From the NCBI RefSeq assembly GCF_001704415.2, contig NC_030820.1, positions 37,306,036 through 37,370,035 on the forward strand: a DNA stretch of 64,000 nucleotides, given 5' to 3'. The stretch's first letter is position 1. Every line of letters starts with the position of its first letter. Both the position numbers and the translations under genes were made by a program. The notes below the pieces were generated by a model. That model searched no databases, was not told the origin of the DNA, and saw only the letters and a list, made by a program, of their open reading frames with translations. Below, one piece after another: positions 12,339 to 24,294 of this stretch. The stretch is from Capra hircus. Its lineage: Eukaryota > Chordata > Mammalia > Artiodactyla > Bovidae.

Positions 12339-12449
12339 AATTAGAGTTTTACTTTAAAAAGGACAAAACTGTGTTGAAAAACTTACTGAGAAACTAGATC
12401 TAATTCGTCTCTATAATAATGATTATGTAAAACACTAGCGGCATTAGCT

Positions 12450-12562
12450 GATGCTACAATGGCTATCACCTTGCAATATATAGATGTATCAAATTAATAT
12501 GTGGTCCCCTTGAATGTACACAGTGTAATATGTTAATTATATCTCATTTTTTTTAAAAAGGG
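12450..12562 (+). mobile_element. Old L1 3' end
   Basis: Ends with the old-L1 tail order: ATATAGATGTATCAAATTAA, GTACACAGTGTAATATG, TTAATTATATCTCATTTTTT. Confidence 0.6.
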
Positions 12563-12884
12563 GACTTTATTTTTTCTTGTCATTATTAATGTACTATTAG
12601 AGAATAAGCTGGTTTTACTGCTTCCATCACAATGCAAAGAAGTCACAGATTTTCAGCATTTTCATGGTGTGCCTGGTGGCATTGTCTCTCCCTTGTGGAA
12701 TGTTCACCTTGTCACCTTCTCCCTGTACAGCCTGGTCTTCCTTCATGAGAAGAAAAACTGATCCCTCAGGAGCTCCTGCCTCCAGGAGCGCTGACATCGG
12801 CCAGTCGTCTGGCTGGGCTGTCTGTAATTCCTGGCGCTCCTCATCCCATCTCTCCTGTTTCTAAACACCCTTTTTAAAAAGCAA

Positions 12885-13015
12885 TTATTTGTTAAGGACT
12901 GTGTTAACTTTATCTTTCTTTTCTCATTTAATCATCACAATGATTCTACAGGCTAGAAACTATGATTCTCCTTTTATAGGTAAGAAAACACAACCTCAGA
13001 AAGCTTAGGAGAACC
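12885..13015 (-). repeat. MIR SINE (reverse)
   Basis: Contains CATTTAATCATCACAATGATTC and TTTATAGGTAAGAAAACACA, the reverse complement of the MIR 3' half. Confidence 0.65.
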
Positions 13016-14771
13016 CTCTAGAAATGGAAATGACTTGAAAGCCCTTTTAATTCACACATTGGTAAAGTTGCCCAGCTAAATTTTGGTACTTCAACAATTG
13101 TTCTTAGTAATAAATTACCACTGACGGGAGACATGAGCACAGATCCGCACCCGAGCCCTAAGAATGTTTGGGGCCCGGCTCCTGAGACCCCCCTTGTGGA
13201 GAGCACGTCTGAGCCCTGCTGATGATGTCTTGCCTGGACTGTTTCCAGAAGCTTTATGCCGAGCCTTCACCCCCACCTCACCACCACATCCTCTGCAATG
13301 GTCTCTCTGAGCCCTTACCTGGGGCAACATGCTTGAGCTCCTCTCTGCATCCTGTATGCCTGGGCCCTGTCATCCACCCTCACACCAGAACCTCACTCCT
13401 CGAGCTGAGATCTGGGTGGGTTCAGACTCCAGGATGGCACCTAATAGTCAGCAGCAGCAGAAGTGGGGGCTGGAGGGTGATGAGGGGGTGGGTAGAGATG
13501 GAGCGCGAGCCGAGAGAAGCAAGTATGGAGAGGAACCTTGGGCTGCTGGCCCCCAGCCACAGCCAGGAATGTTCCCAGACAGTGCTGACCTCTCAGCCCA
13601 GCCCTCTTCAGCTCAGGATCCACAGCCCCCACCACTCCCACTTCAAGGACCAGCAGCTGCCTCTGGAGCGACTGGCCATCACCATAGCAACCAGGCCAGA
13701 CAGGATGGGAGTGTGGTGGGACTGTTTTAAAGACTTTTATTGCTTCAAAACATAGGCCTGAAAAAAAAAAAATAGACCTGTTCCTCTCATTGTGGCCGTG
13801 TTCAGGGATCCTGAGGACTGGGAGATCCAGGCCTGCAGGGGCCATCCGCTCCCCTCCGTGTCTCTCAACTCAAGGAAGGAAGTTTCTGTTGTCTCAGCCA
13901 GGTCCTTGCCAACACAGTCCAAGGGGAAATTCAGGTCTCTGTCCAGGCCCGCCCCACTCCCGCACCCTGGATGCTGGTGAACGTCTGCTCCGGGCATTCC
14001 AGAGGCAGAGCAGGAAGGGAGGCAGGGAGGGGCTGACCCTTTGCCTCTGCCCCTCTGGGCTGAGACATATTAGGGATCAGACCTTGTCAACTGAGTACCC
14101 GATGGGAGGAGCAGAGGAGTGACTGTGCGAGGCTAGGGCTGCTCAGGGCTCAGTGACCTAGACAGAGGCCTTGTGCAGGCGATGAGCTGTCACGCTGGGC
14201 CTAAGCTCCTTGCCCTCGGAACTCGAGCCTCTGCACTCCCAAGTCTAATCCAGAGGTGAGCTGGGGAGGGCCTTGACAGGTCCCCACTGACCCATGTAGC
14301 ATAACCAGCTGCGGCCCCGTGGGGGTCAGGCCTCTCTCCGGCCCTGTCTCTGTGAGTCTCTCTGCTTCTGGGACTCCTCTGCCTGCCTTGCCTTGTGTGG
14401 TGCCTCTGTATTTTGGTCTCCCGACTCCTCCTGTGTTTCATGCCTTGTCTTTGTGAAGAGCTCTGCGGCCCTGGCTCCCTGAAACCCTGGTGGGTTGACA
14501 GAGGGGCACGGACACCACTAGGAGATGGGCTACACAGGCCTCAGGGACAGGGCCGTGGGGGACAGCAAGTCTTTGGAGACACAGACTGGTAGGTGATGTG
14601 AGGTCTTGGACGGCACAGGGTCTCAGTGGCAACACGTTGCGGGTGGCCCAGGTTTGAGGGACATTGGGCTGTTCGTCCTTGACACACAGACTGGGTGAGT
14701 CTGAGTTTTTGGCTAACACAGTATCTGGTGACTCAGAGCAATTCAAAATGAATTCTTGGGCAGCGGAGCGA
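13016..14771. other. Intergenic, no feature seen
   Basis: GC-rich sequence with several overlapping open frames of 60-177 codons (for example 13222-13755 plus) that resemble no known family. Taken as chance. No repeat recognised. Confidence 0.5.
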
Positions 14772-14905
14772 CAGCAGTGGTTCTTGACTAGGGCAGTTTG
14801 TCCCTCCCCTCCAAGGACATTTGGCTATGTGTGGAGATGTGTTCGGTCATCTCATCTGAGGGGAAGCTGTGCTATTAGCGCGTAGCGTGTAGAGCCAGGA
14901 TGTTG
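14772..14905 (+). repeat. MER20-like hAT fragment
   Basis: Starts GCAGTGGTTCTTGACTAGGG and continues with the GACATTTGGCTATGTGTGGA block of MER20. Truncated. Confidence 0.5.
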
Positions 14906-15298
14906 CTCCACAGGCCAGGCCACAGGTTGGTCCCGCAGGAGGACCTAAACGTGGGGCCAACTCTGAAACCCACTGCCAGGCTGAAATCCTAGCTCTGCAC
15001 TCTGTGACTCAGGGTGAATCTTATGTCTAACGTGGAGTACGCAGGCAGTACCCTTCTGGAGTGCTTGGACTGCTGAGCTGACTCTTGTCAAATGTTTAGA
15101 ATTGGGCCTGGCACAGAGTAGGTGTTTTTTGACTCAGGCCTGGAAAGAACAAGGGTAGGGTTAAATTCAGTGACTCAAACGTTCTCCCCCTTCCTCGTTA
15201 CAGTTTCTACTTCACATAGCCTTCTTCCATCAGGAAACCCATGGCCAAAAGTGCTCCTGTCTTAAAGTTACAGACCAGGGTTCTTGGCCTTCCTTGTG

Positions 15299-15533
15299 GG
15301 TCAGTTCCTAAGTCGTGTCCGACTCTTCAACACCATGGATTGCAGCATGCCAGGCTTCTGTATCCTTCACTATCTCCTGCAGTTTGCTCACATCCAACTC
15401 ATATCCATTGAGTTGGCGACGCCATCCAACCATCTCATCCTCCGGTGTTCCCTTCTCCTGCCCTCAATCTCCTGCCCTCATCAGGGTCTTATCCAATGAG
15501 TCGGCCCTTCACATCAGTTGGCCAAAGTACTGG
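15299..15533 (-). mobile_element. BovB 3' end fragment
   Basis: Diverged reverse-orientation BovB tail: AAGTCGTGTCCGACTCTTCA near the low end, then CCATCCAACCATCTCATCCT and AGTTGGCCAAAGTACTGG. Lacks the terminal CAGTTCAGTT tract. Confidence 0.88.
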
Positions 15534-15539
15534 CCTTCC

Positions 15540-16156
15540 TTAATCAAGAAAAAGTAAGAGGCCAGACAAGAAATTCATGCAAGGACTTTACTGGGGCTTC
15601 TGTTGCAGCTAGGGGAAACAAAAACAATTAAGTTTCCCTTGCTGGCTCCCTGAGTGGGGAGGGCAAGATGGTTCCGTATATGGGGTGAAGTTAGGGCTCT
15701 GTCCAGGGGTTGGGCCAGAAGGGTGGCTTGGGTGGTTTGCCCATCCTTAGGTGCTATTGACTGCAGGTGGCATGTGGAATACCCTGCTTTTGTTCCTGAC
15801 CCCCGCTTTTGTTCCCAGGTCTTTAGAAGTGGCATTTGGGTTTCTGGCCTTTTTATGTCTTGTCCATAATTTGCCCTAACTGCACGTGCACACTTATTTC
15901 TCATGCCTTATAGTTTCTTTGTATTTTTGTTGCTCCAGGAACGTTTGTCCAGATGTAAGCATTGCAGCAAAGGGTCCCAGGTCCCAGATCTCAGCTGATC
16001 TTTTCATGTCATGCAGATGTAGTGATTTCTGAGGAAAAGAGACAAATACCTATAAATCCCAAAGAAATGGCCCTGATTGGCGAAGCCTGGGTCACCTGAC
16101 CACCCACGTTTTGCAGAACACCACATAAATAGACTAACTCTTCTATTCTCCATGAA
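15540..16156. other. Unassigned sequence, possible LTR fragment
   Basis: 15560-15960 has the feel of a reverse-orientation LTR (AAGGACTTTACTGGGGCTTC near its low end), but termini and target duplication were not found. The rest shows nothing. Confidence 0.2.
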
Positions 16157-16352
16157 GACTTCCCTGGTGGCTCAGAAGTAAAGTATCTGCCTGCAATTCA
16201 GGAGACCAAGGTTTGGTCCTTGGATTAGGAAAATCTCCTGGAGAAGGAAATGGCAACCCACTCCAGTACTCTTGCCTGGGAAATCCCATGGACAGAGGAG
16301 CCTGGAGGCCTATAGGCCACAGGGTCTCTAACAGTCAGACACAACGACAAAG
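16157..16352 (+). mobile_element. Bov-tA SINE
   Basis: Starts GACTTCCCTGGTGGCTCAGA, continues CTGGAGAAGGAAATGGCAAC and ends in a CAGTCAGACACAACGAC block. Confidence 0.92.
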
Positions 16353-16369
16353 TTTTCATGACAACTCTC

Positions 16370-16480
16370 TGGAGTAGAACTCTTACTTTCCTCTTTTAAC
16401 AGCTAAGGAAACTGATGCCCAGAGGTTCAGTAACTTGCAAACCCAAGATTGGATCAGGGTAGTCTGGTTTAGAAAGATGC
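16370..16480 (-). repeat. MIR SINE fragment (reverse)
   Basis: AACAGCTAAGGAAACTGATG then CCCAGAGGTTCAGTAACTTG, the reverse complement of the MIR core. Confidence 0.6.
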
Positions 16481-18283
16481 ACCCTTCTTTCACAGCCACC
16501 ATCTTGATTGTTCATATTTAGATATATCAGGTTTTATTTTAAATGTGCAAAAAGAAACAACATTGTATATGTTCATAAGATGCATTCACAGAAGCATTTT
16601 CATTACAAAGAGTTGCTCATTCTTATCTTTCTAAGATAAAGCAATTGCATTAGTCATTAGTCATCTGGTTTCTTGAGTGGACTAATGAGAGAATGGTTGT
16701 GATTTTCTTGGTGATTGAAAACAATAAGAGCTGGTCCTGGGGTGAAGGGTGGGGTAGGAGGGAGGAAGGGACCTTGGTGATGAGCAAAACTAAGCCTAGA
16801 TAGAATCTAGACTTGTCCTTGTACTGAGATAGGACTGCCATGGTTGACAAATTCTTTGTTTGGATGATGACCCACAATGGGACTCAACCTTTCAACTTTC
16901 CCTGAAGCATTGACGGTCAAATCAATAATTCACTAATAATACATCTGCTGTCAGTTGCACACATCTTGAGGGAAAGAATGCCTGCATTGTGAGATTTATC
17001 TTGCCCTAGGGCCAAGGGTACGAGACAAGGGGCATAGATAGATAGGTGTGCTACTTACATCCTTATTCATATCACCTAATGCTTCTTAGGTGCTTAGTAT
17101 AAGGAATAACCAGAGGAAAGCATGTGAGTGCGTTGACTAGGAAGAGGAAGTTTCTTTTGGGGAATTTGGCATCAGAGGTGAGGTTATAGTGCTCTCTAAT
17201 GGACATGTTGTGAGTTTACACAATATCAGACTGGATGTGGCAAATTGGTTTTGGTTTTGGTTTTAACCAAGGGGTTCCTCTTCAGAGTGTCTGGGAAGCA
17301 GGCCCATAAGAAACACTCTGTGTGTGTGTGTTTGTGTGTGTGTGTTGGAAGCTATGCAGCTTCCCCTCACTTCACCATGCAGAAATCAGGAAATGGTGAG
17401 AGAAGAAAGATGTGGGAGTAGTTGATGGCAATAACCCAAGGATTTTATTTAAAATGTGAGAAAAACAAGGCTGTGGAGATAGGAACTTCCCTCGCTTGAT
17501 GTAGACTAAGTAAGGTGATTTAAATAAGAAGGCACAGCCAGTAACTTTCCAAGCAGAACTGGATGACTGCCTGGGTGATTCTAGATGTTAGTTAAACTGA
17601 GAAATACTCCAATTCCACTAATTCCCCCTGATTCACCCGGAACAAGAAATAAAAAGTGCTTTGCCATTATTTAAAAAAACAAAACAAAGCAAAAGAAGAG
17701 AAGGACCAAGAGATAGTATGCCCATAGTAAGTAAAAGTACATCTTTCGTCAGGATGAGAAAATAGAAGGGTTTGGGGGGAAGGGCATGTAAGAGGAGATG
17801 AGTTAGAGATTTCATTTAGTGGCGAATATTTTTGTCTTTAAATATGTGTTTAACTTTTTCTCCTTCATAGAGGTACCATACTCTTTGTTTCCAGCCAGAA
17901 ACTGTCTTTGATCCAATTGGATTTAGAACTAGTTGGTTAAAAATTAGTATCTGGAGATTTAGAAAATATTCTGTTAGCTTGAATGGCTTCTCTTAAGTAT
18001 GTAAATGAATTGCTCTACTATGAGCCTAAATTGCTCTTGGCAAATCTGTCTTTATGTGTTTAACTGGCCAAGGTATAATTTGTTTCATTTATGAACACAG
18101 TAAGACGAATTAAGAGACATTGAAAAAGCTGAGTTATTCTGATAATGATGTGAAGATGTTTTTGGTTTTGTGTGTGCAAATAATCGATTAGGTTAATAAA
18201 ATTTAATTGAAATTGCTCATTAACGCACCATTATAACTTGAACACATCTGTGCAAACATAACTATTTCACTCTCTTCAGGTCG
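16481..18283. other. Intergenic, no gene seen
   Basis: AT-rich sequence containing only a short (GTTTTG)n run at about 17245 and a (TG)n run at 17320-17346. Confidence 0.5.
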
Positions 18284-18606
18284 TAACAAAATACCATACA
18301 CAGAGAGGTTCAAACTTCAGGTATTTATTTCTAACATCTCTGGAGGCTGGGACATCCACGATCAAGGTGCTGGCAGATTCCGTTCTTGGTGAGAGCCTTC
18401 TTCCTGGCTTCCTGGCTTGCGGAAAGTCACCTTTCTGCTGTGCGTACACATGGTGGGGAGGGACGAAGGGAGCGAGAGAGGGAGAGAATGATGGACAGAG
18501 AAAGTTTTTGGTTTCTTCTCATAAAACACTAATCCCATTACGGAGGCCTCACCTCATGATCTCATCTAAACCCACACACATACCTCCCCCAAGCCCCACC
18601 TCATAA
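18284..18606 (+). repeat. Ancient dispersed repeat, left part (class not assigned)
   Basis: Word order (AACAAAATACCATACA, then ATCTCTGGAGGCTGGGACAT, then CACTAATCCCATTACGGAGG) matches a mammal-wide repeat whose name I cannot give with confidence. It resumes at 19039-19148, so the intervening segment is a later insertion. Confidence 0.5.
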
Positions 18607-19038
18607 TGTAACAGAGAGCAAACCTGACTCCATATTGGAGCTATTGCTTTAGCTCTAACCTTTCTGTTTCCTGTGCTTACTCCTGCTGGCTCTGAACCCT
18701 GGAAAGGAATGCCACCTACAGCCTGAAACACACACCATAGCTCCTTTTCAGGGCTCTGACTCCCAGGCTGGACTATTCAAGATATCACAATTTACTTTCA
18801 TATAGAGATAATTTTGCTCTTTTGGAGATTTATAGGAATATGGTGACGAGACCTAGAGTGGACAAGACCAAAGCATATCACATTCCCTCTGGGGTCGGGT
18901 CAGCACCAAGAAGTTTGCGACAACCAGCCACATCCCCTACCCTTTCAGTATAAAAGATGCCTGAATTCTAGCTTGGGTAAGATGGTTCTTTGGGACACCT
19001 GTCATGTGGTGAGCTGTATGAGCTTAGACTCGGTAACA
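18607..19038 (+). mobile_element. Putative solo LTR nested in older repeat
   Basis: 432 bp starting TGTAACAGAG and ending GGTAACA, with a TATA-like AGTATAAAAGATGCC at about 18946. It splits an ancient repeat into two parts that would otherwise be contiguous. The flanking four bases (ATAA/ATAT) could be a decayed 4-bp target duplication of an ERV1-type insertion. Family not named. Confidence 0.5.
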
Positions 19039-19148
19039 ATATTATCATATTAGGGGTTAGGGTTTCAACACATAAATTTTAACACATAAACACTGAACTG
19101 AACTAAACTGAACATAAATTTGGGGGAACACATTCAGTCCATACACTA
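19039..19148 (+). repeat. Ancient dispersed repeat, right part
   Basis: Continues the repeat cut at 18606: GGGGTTAGGGTTTCAACACA, then GGGGGAACACATTCAGTCCA. A small insertion with ACTGAACTGAACTAAACTGA, like a BovB terminal tract, sits at about 19090-19110. Confidence 0.5.
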
Positions 19149-19149
19149 G

Positions 19150-19560
19150 CCATCCAGGAAAGATGCTCCTGATCACTACCTTCTCTGTCTTTCCCAAAGC
19201 AACCATTACCCTGACTGCTGATCCCCCACTGTAGATTTGGTTGTTTTTGAACTTTTTATAGTTAGAATTATACAGTATATATGCTTTTGTGTGTGTGAGA
19301 TTCATTCGTGTTGTTATGTGTAAAAGCAGCTTATTCGTTTTTATTGCTGTATAGTATTCCATTGCACGAATACACAACTATTTATTCATTCTAGTTTTTC
19401 AGTTTTTGATGACCAGAAAATATAAATATTTTGGTGCACATACCTAGGGTTTGGATTGCTGTTTCCCAGCATTTGCATACAGTCAACTTTTACAGATATC
19501 ATCAAATGGTTTTATAAAGTGGTTGTGGCAATTTACACTCCTACCAACAAATTGTGAGAG
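19150..19560 (-). mobile_element. Old L1 3' fragment (reverse)
   Basis: Contains TATAGTATTCCATTGCACGA and ACTCCTACCAACAAATTG words of the L1 3' end in reverse orientation, much diverged. Confidence 0.65.
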
Positions 19561-19837
19561 TCAGCCATGGTAAAAGTATTTATCCCACAGAAATTGGCAA
19601 CTTCTACGAATCACACTTTCTTTCCTAGTGAGCCAGTTGTTAAATAGTTACCATTATACCACTGCCAATACACACTGTCACAAAAACTTCATATGTTTTT
19701 CAATTCTTGGTATTATCAGTCCTTTTCTCCCCTCAGAAGAAATAATAGAAAATATTTTAGTTCAAAATTTTAATTGAATGTATTTTAACTATAAGACAGA
19801 ATTTAAAGGTATTATTTTTATTTTATTAAGATCAAAA

Positions 19838-19895
19838 CTAATATAACATTGTAAATCAACTATTCTCTAATAAATTTTTTAAAAAATCAAATATA
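19838..19895 (+). mobile_element. L1 3' tail scrap
   Basis: ACTAATATAACATTGTAAAT then CAACTATTCTCTAATAAA matches the typical L1 terminal segment. Confidence 0.55.
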
Positions 19896-20024
19896 CAAGC
19901 AATCAGATATCTTTTGCTTTCTATACACATATACCCCTCAAATTTAAAAATGATAAATTTATTTTTCAGTCTTTTCAAAATCATACATACTTTTATGAAA
20001 ATTTTAAGTTTTATTGACTCAACT

Positions 20025-20141
20025 AGGGTTTCCTTTTGCTCTGCAGCATGCAGGATTTTCATTCCCCAGCCAGGGGTTGAACACCATGCCCCCTGCATTG
20101 GGAATGCAGAGTCTTAACCACTGGACTGCCAGGGAGGTCCC
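20025..20141 (-). mobile_element. CHR-type tRNA SINE (reverse)
   Basis: TCTTAACCACTGGACTGCCA followed by GGGAGGTCCC at the high end is the reverse complement of the CHR head. Confidence 0.85.
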
Positions 20142-20159
20142 AAACCATACATCTTAAAG

Positions 20160-20790
20160 TCAAGGGTGAGAAAAAGCCAGGACAACCTTACATTGTTGGT
20201 GCAAGTGTTAACTGGTACAATAACCTTGGAAATCTCCCACAATATTTCCTACAACTAAACATACATATGCCCCTGACCAGCAATTCCCCTACTGAATATG
20301 TGCCCAATGGAAATGAGTGCTTCTATCCCCCAGAAGGCATGGGCAAAAGTGTTCACAGCAGCTGTCTTCATGATAACCCACTCTGGAAACAACTCGGAAG
20401 TCCAGCAGCAGTAGGAGGAAATACACTGTGATGTGCCCATACAGTGAAATATTACATAGCAATGAAAAAGGAACAAAGTATGGCAGTATAACCACAGAGG
20501 TGAACCTCAATGATTTTGACCAAAAGAAATCAGATGCGAGAGGCTATACTGTATTATTCCAATTATAGAAAGTTAAAAACTGGCACAACTAACCAATACA
20601 GTAGGAGAGGCCAGGTAGAAGTCACCCATGGAAGTGGTACTAACTTTCAGGAACCACAAGAGAGTCTTCTGCAAGGCTGGGCTATTCTATTCTTGATCTG
20701 GGTGGAGATTCTATGGGATATATATATTTAAAACTGATATTGTACTCATTACTGTATTTAAATTTTATGCCAATAAGAAGAAAAAAGTCC
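20160..20790 (+). mobile_element. Old L1 3' end
   Basis: Shows the classical L1 3' order: TTACATTGTTGGTGCAAGTG, CCAGCAATTCCCCTACTGAA, AAATATTACATAGCAATGAA. No intact frame. Confidence 0.75.
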
Positions 20791-21274
20791 TGTGACTGCC
20801 TGCTATTAAGAGAGATGTTACTGAGTCAGATCTTTGTGCCAAGTGCAGCTTTAGTCTTATGCTATATTTTGTTGACATTGCAGTGTAACATGAAAATACT
20901 CTTTGTGGTTGTGTGAATAATTCTTGATATCATGATTGTGGAAAGATTCTTAAATAAATGATCATTAAAAGACATATGTTCCTCATAAAAATTAATGCAG
21001 AAAGTACTAAAAAAGGTTTTTTTTTAATTACCCCAAATGCCACTACCCCAAAACAATCATCTTCAACCTACATCAATATCACTTCTGACATCCTTGAACT
21101 TGTGTGTGACCCACTGTGTATATTTCTATCACATCTTGTCAACCTAACAACAGTAGCCACATTACTTGGATTGATTATTAGTGTCTGAATATTCATTTTC
21201 AAATGTAAGTGTTATTTAAGATGTAATTCAGTGAAAGTGTACTTCTTTTGCTTTATATGTTGAAATTCTATCAG
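20791..21274. other. Intergenic, no feature seen
   Basis: AT-rich sequence without recognisable genes or repeats. Confidence 0.5.
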
Positions 21275-21280
21275 TCAGTT

Positions 21281-22066
21281 TGTCGGGAGCCGCATTAGGC
21301 ATTACTGACAAAATGGAGGCATGGCCCCAACCCCCTCTCCTCATCCCACAGGCACAGTCCCAGGATGAAGGAGTTAAGTTTTGTGATTCTGCCTTATTCT
21401 TTCCTTTCTTCAGTTGAGCTGGCTGGAAAGAATGTTAAGGTGCTTATTGTTCTTGAGAGAAGCATGAGAAAGCACAAAGCCTTCTGCAGTTGTGCCCAGA
21501 AAATAATCTATAAAGTAACCATTGACATTTGCTCAAGGATCTTTACAAAGAATGTTCCAGGATGAGCAGGTAGGCCGAAGCTTGAGGCCATGGGAAGGAT
21601 TGTTATCTGAGACCTGTTTGTGAGGGGAATGTTTATGGCAAAGGAAGTTTGCTGAGCTTAGGGTTTAGGAATAATTAAGAATAGCTAGAAGCCTTTTTAG
21701 GAGATAGTGAGCTTCAGATACTAGGGGCAAGCAGGATTTAGAAAGATAAGAAATAAACTGAGGAATGTGGTATGCAGCCCAGACATAAGCATGAGTTACA
21801 ATGTTACCACAAGTAAACATGATTCTGAGAGAATCGCTGAAACAGGAACTCTGTTTGAAGGGCAACAAGGAGACAATAAATCTGGGTGAGGGGGAGCTGA
21901 AAATGTAAAATCTCTGACCTAATGCTTTTTTCAAAGTATAAAAGAAGACCTGATGCTTGAAATAAACATGTAGTCCCTTACCTCGAGTCAGAGGCTACAT
22001 CATTCTTCGCCAACACCGCTCATCCCTTCAGGCTGATTCCCTGGCTGCTGAAGCTGGACTCCAGCA
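21281..22066 (+). mobile_element. Solo ERV LTR (ERVK-like, BTLTR1 type) with 6-bp TSD
   Basis: A 786-bp element starting TGTCGGGAGCCGCATTAGGC and ending CTCCAGCA, flanked by identical TCAGTT at 21275-21280 and 22067-22072. A TATA box (TATAAAAG, 21937-21944) and a polyadenylation signal (AATAAA, 21961-21966) are in the correct order near the 3' end. No internal gag, pol or env follows, so this is a solo LTR left by LTR-LTR recombination. Confidence 0.88.
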
Positions 22067-22261
22067 TCAGTTGAAGTATAAATATATGTGTCATTTTTCA
22101 TGAGTAAAATGCTATAGTAATTGATGATGGTTTGAAAGCTGTTGATTGTGTACAAAAACATTGACAAAGAATTTTCAAATAATTTAATTTGAAAATAGGT
22201 TGATAATTAATGTCATTTTTAAGAGAAAGTATGTTAACTAGGTATCTTTAGAAAGAATTTT

Positions 22262-23515
22262 ATATTGTTTAAAGACAAGAACTGTTATGGTAGTGGTACA
22301 AAAAGAGACACAATAGATAAACAGAACAAGATAGAGAGGCCAGAAATAAACCCACACACTAATGGTCAATTAATCTACAACAAAGGAGGCAAGAACATAC
22401 AATGGAGAAGAAACAGTCTGTTCAATAAGTGGTGCTAGGAAAACTGGAGAGCTACATATTAAACAATGAAATCAGAACATTCTCTAACACCATATACCAA
22501 AATACACTCAAAATGGATTAAACATCTAACTGTAAGACAGCATACTATAAAACTCCTAGAGGAAAACATAGGCAGAGCACTCTTTGACGTAAATTGAAGC
22601 ATAATTTTTTTTTGATCCACCTCCAACAGTAAAGGAAATAAAAGCAAAAATAAACAAATGGGACCTAATGAAACAAAGGCTTTTGCATAGCAAAAGAAAC
22701 CATTGACAAAATGAAGACGACTTACTGAATAGGAGAAAATATTTGCAAATTATTTGATCGGCAAGGGATTAGTATTTAACATATGTAAACAGCTCGTACA
22801 ATCTGACATCAAAAACAAAAATCAAACAACCCAATTAAAAATGGGCAGAAGACCTGAATAGACATTTTTCCAAAGAGGAAATGCAGATGGCCAACAAGCA
22901 CATGAAAAGATACTCAATATCGCTAATCAGTCAGGGAAATGCAAATCAAAACCACAATGAGATATCATCTCAAAGCTGTCAGAATGTCTATCATCAAAAA
23001 AGAACATAAATAAAAAATGTTGGTGAAGATATGGAGAAAAGAGAATCCTTGTACACTGTTGATGAGAACGTAAATTGGTACAGTCCCTGTGGAACACAGT
23101 ATGAAAGTTTCTCAAACAACTAAAAGCGGAACTACCATATGAACCAGGAATTCCTCTCCTTGGTATATATCCCCCCAAAAAAAATAATACTAATTTTAAA
23201 AGATACCTACATCCCAATGTTCATAGCAGCATTATTTATAATTGCAAAGATGGGGAAGCAACGTAAATATCTATCAACACATGAATGGGTACAGAAAATA
23301 CCACATCTCAGCCATAAAAAAGAATGAAATTTTGCCTTTTTTCAGCAACATAGATGGACTTGGAAGGCATTATGCTAAGTGAAATAAGTCAGACAGAGAA
23401 GGGCAAATATTGTATGACACCACTTATAGGTGGGGTCTAAAAAACTACAACAAACTGGTGAACATAAGAGAAAAGAAGCAGACTCACAGATATGGAGAAC
23501 AAACTAGTGCCAGTA
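22262..23515 (+). mobile_element. L1 3' portion (5'-truncated)
   Basis: The C-terminal ORF2 region and 3' UTR in order: AATAAACCCACACACTAATG, GGGACCTAATGAAACAAAGG, GACCTGAATAGACATTTTTC, ATTGCAAAGATGGGGAAGCA, CTTATAGGTGGGGTCTAAAA. Multiple stops. Older than the intron 6 copy by divergence. Confidence 0.88.
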
Positions 23516-23589
23516 ACACTGTCTGTAAGAGAGCAGGAAAAGAGCAATTCATATGCCCTCGGACCCCAGAATGTATAGTTTGTGGTATG

Positions 23590-23920
23590 GTCACACATGG
23601 AACACTACACAGCAGTAAAATGAAAATGATATTCCTTTCTGTGCCACAACATGGCTAATCTTCACAATTATAATTTTGAGTGGAAAAGCAAGTGTCAAAA
23701 GACTACTCTTTTCACTAAGATCAAAAGCAAATGAAACAAAACAATATGTTATTTAGGCATCAATATATGTGATAACACCCTCAGATAATTGTGACCTCTT
23801 GGGGGAGGCATGAGTATTGGATGGAAGAGGAGTGCATGGTAGACCTAAGTTACTGATAATAGTTTAGCTCTTGGGATGAGTACCAAACTCATGGGTTCTC
23901 ATTATATTATTTTAAAAAAA
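23590..23920 (+). mobile_element. Old L1 3' fragment
   Basis: ACACTACACAGCAGTAAAAT, TTGAGTGGAAAAGCAAGTGT and a CATGGGTTCTCATTATATT end mark a second, older L1 tail after the previous one. Confidence 0.6.
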
Positions 23921-24175
23921 TGAAATCAAGAAATGAATAGTCCTCACCATATCATCCTTTACTACTCACAGGATCTTCATTGCCTTCAAACTCAACCAGA
24001 GAGGATGACCAATCTCACCCCTAAGGATGCCAGACTCTCAGTCCCTTGAGTGTTTATTGCTGGAACTATTTTTAGTGTGAATCACTGTATTGGTCAAAGT
24101 GATTTTTGCAAACTACAGAATCTAATACTCAGTTTAAAAAGAAAGGAATGTATTACAAGGTACTAGATACTGTGT

Positions 24176-24294
24176 GGGCTTCCCTGATAGCTCAGTTGGT
24201 AAAGAATCCACCTGCAATGCAGGAGACCCCGGTTAGATTTCTGGGTGGGGAAGATCCTCTGAAGAAGGAATAGTATTCTAGCTCCAGTATTCTT
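24176..24294 (+). mobile_element. Bov-tA SINE, head part
   Basis: GGGCTTCCCTGATAGCTCAG and ATCCACCTGCAATGCAGGAG, truncated after TCCAGTATTCTTG. Confidence 0.88.

Noticed and set aside
13222..13755. 177-codon plus-strand frame
   Set aside because: No family resemblance; three other frames over the same bases are also open.
15560..15960. Reverse-orientation LTR
   Set aside because: No termini or target duplication could be defined, so it is listed only as unassigned sequence.
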